64,000 bases of DNA from Bosea sp. 29B (lineage in GTDB: Bacteria > Pseudomonadota > Alphaproteobacteria > Rhizobiales > Beijerinckiaceae). The position numbers and the translations under genes were made by a program. The notes below the pieces were generated by a model that did no database searches, was not told where the DNA came from, and worked only from the letters and a program-made list of their open reading frames with translations. The stretch is taken from assembly GCF_902506165.1 (NCBI RefSeq), contig NZ_LR733817.1:1596255-1660254 (forward strand), read 5' to 3'. Below are positions 63,586 to 64,000 of the stretch, piece by piece. Position 1 is the first letter of the stretch, and each line of letters opens with the position of its first letter.

Positions 63586-64000
63586 TCACGCCGCCCAGTA
63601 CCAGCGCCGCATGTTCCAGCAGCTCGAGGAGCAGTTGATGTTCGGCGCAAAGCCCTGCAGACCTTCCTTGATGCCCTCGGCCAGCACGGTCTGGTAGATC
63701 GGCAAAAGGACGAGGTCGTCGCGGATGATACGCTGGATCTGGCCGTAGATTGTCTTGCGTTCCTGCGGGTCGAACTGGCTGGCGCCGGCGGCGAGCAATC
63801 GGTCCATCTCGGGATTGCTGTACTGGGAGGTGTTGAGCCCCGCGCCGGCCTTGGCCGGGATCGCGGTCGAGGCGAAGCGCGGCGTCACGTCGGGATCGTT
63901 GCCGATCATGAAGTTCGAGCCGACCATCACCGACTCGAACTTCGACTTCTGCCAGAAATCCCCCCAGATCACGGCGCCCGGCATGTTGTTGATGCGCAAG
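63586..64000 (-). CDS. ABC transporter substrate-binding protein, peptide type (C-terminal part only)
   Basis: The last 138 residues or so are in the window; the start lies beyond the right edge. NTSQYSNPEMDRLLAAGASQFDPQERKTIYGQIQRIIRDDLVLLPIYQT is the standard C-terminal lobe of family-5 binding proteins. It ends with MRRWYWAA. Start unseen; ligand unknown. Confidence 0.88.
   Translation of the reverse strand, partial: LRINNMPGAVIWGDFWQKSKFESVMVGSNFMIGNDPDVTPRFASTAIPAKAGAGLNTSQYSNPEMDRLLAAGASQFDPQERKTIYGQIQRIIRDDLVLLPIYQTVLAEGIKEGLQGFAPNINCSSSCWNMRRWYWAA

Overview
The window is high-GC DNA with alphaproteobacterial gene content. The gene families (PhaR with phbA/phbB, a bdhA-patatin pair, a His-rich Zur, EnvC-CtpA-RppH order, many ABC and TRAP importers, DUF6481/rpsU) point to Hyphomicrobiales. 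A Bosea-like soil or rhizosphere bacterium is my best guess; that genus-level guess is inference, since no rRNA gene is present.

Left part, 1-30 kb, is mostly ordinary chromosome. It opens with a partial aminotransferase divergent from a GntR regulator, then an MFS drug-efflux gene and a large autotransporter. A polyhydroxybutyrate block follows (phbB, a DUF1737 gene, phbA, phaR). Next come an EAL-type c-di-GMP enzyme with a dead GGDEF domain, rpmF, mtgA, a polyprenyl synthetase, kup, ispG and zur. bdhA overlaps a patatin gene. After these lie an L,D-transpeptidase, an M20 amidohydrolase, a glycosyltransferase-methyltransferase pair, a TRAP transporter (dctP, dctQ, dctM), and a DUF6481 gene with rpsU.

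The middle part, 30.8-40 kb, is a dense housekeeping run on the plus strand: proB, proA, nadD, rsfS, rlmH, envC, ctpA, a divergent polysaccharide deacetylase, rppH and hisE. Most junctions are 4-bp overlaps or very short gaps. It links proline and NAD synthesis, ribosome maturation and cell-wall remodelling, and it ends at a tRNA-Arg(ACG).

The right part, 40.2-64 kb, is accessory. It holds a decayed IS5-type transposase, then a HisD-family dehydrogenase with a spermidine/putrescine-type ABC importer and an XRE-cupin regulator. Two overlapping LysR genes follow, divergent from a peptide-type ABC importer that has no ATPase gene but ends in a beta-lactamase-fold hydrolase. Then come an Lrp-alanine dehydrogenase-VOC segment, a broken MocR gene, a TonB receptor with an iron-siderophore-type binding protein, and a LysR gene beside a second peptide-type importer cut by the window edge. 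Short direct repeats with a GTCCGCTTCTGGCG-like core lie at four junctions between these modules (about 40.61, 47.18, 53.59 and 56.30 kb), all in the same orientation.

The strongest candidates for undescribed biology are the HisD-like/ABC/XRE-cupin catabolic cluster, the ATPase-less peptide importer with its intracellular serine hydrolase, and the module-punctuating repeat. I found no CRISPR array, prophage or rRNA operon.
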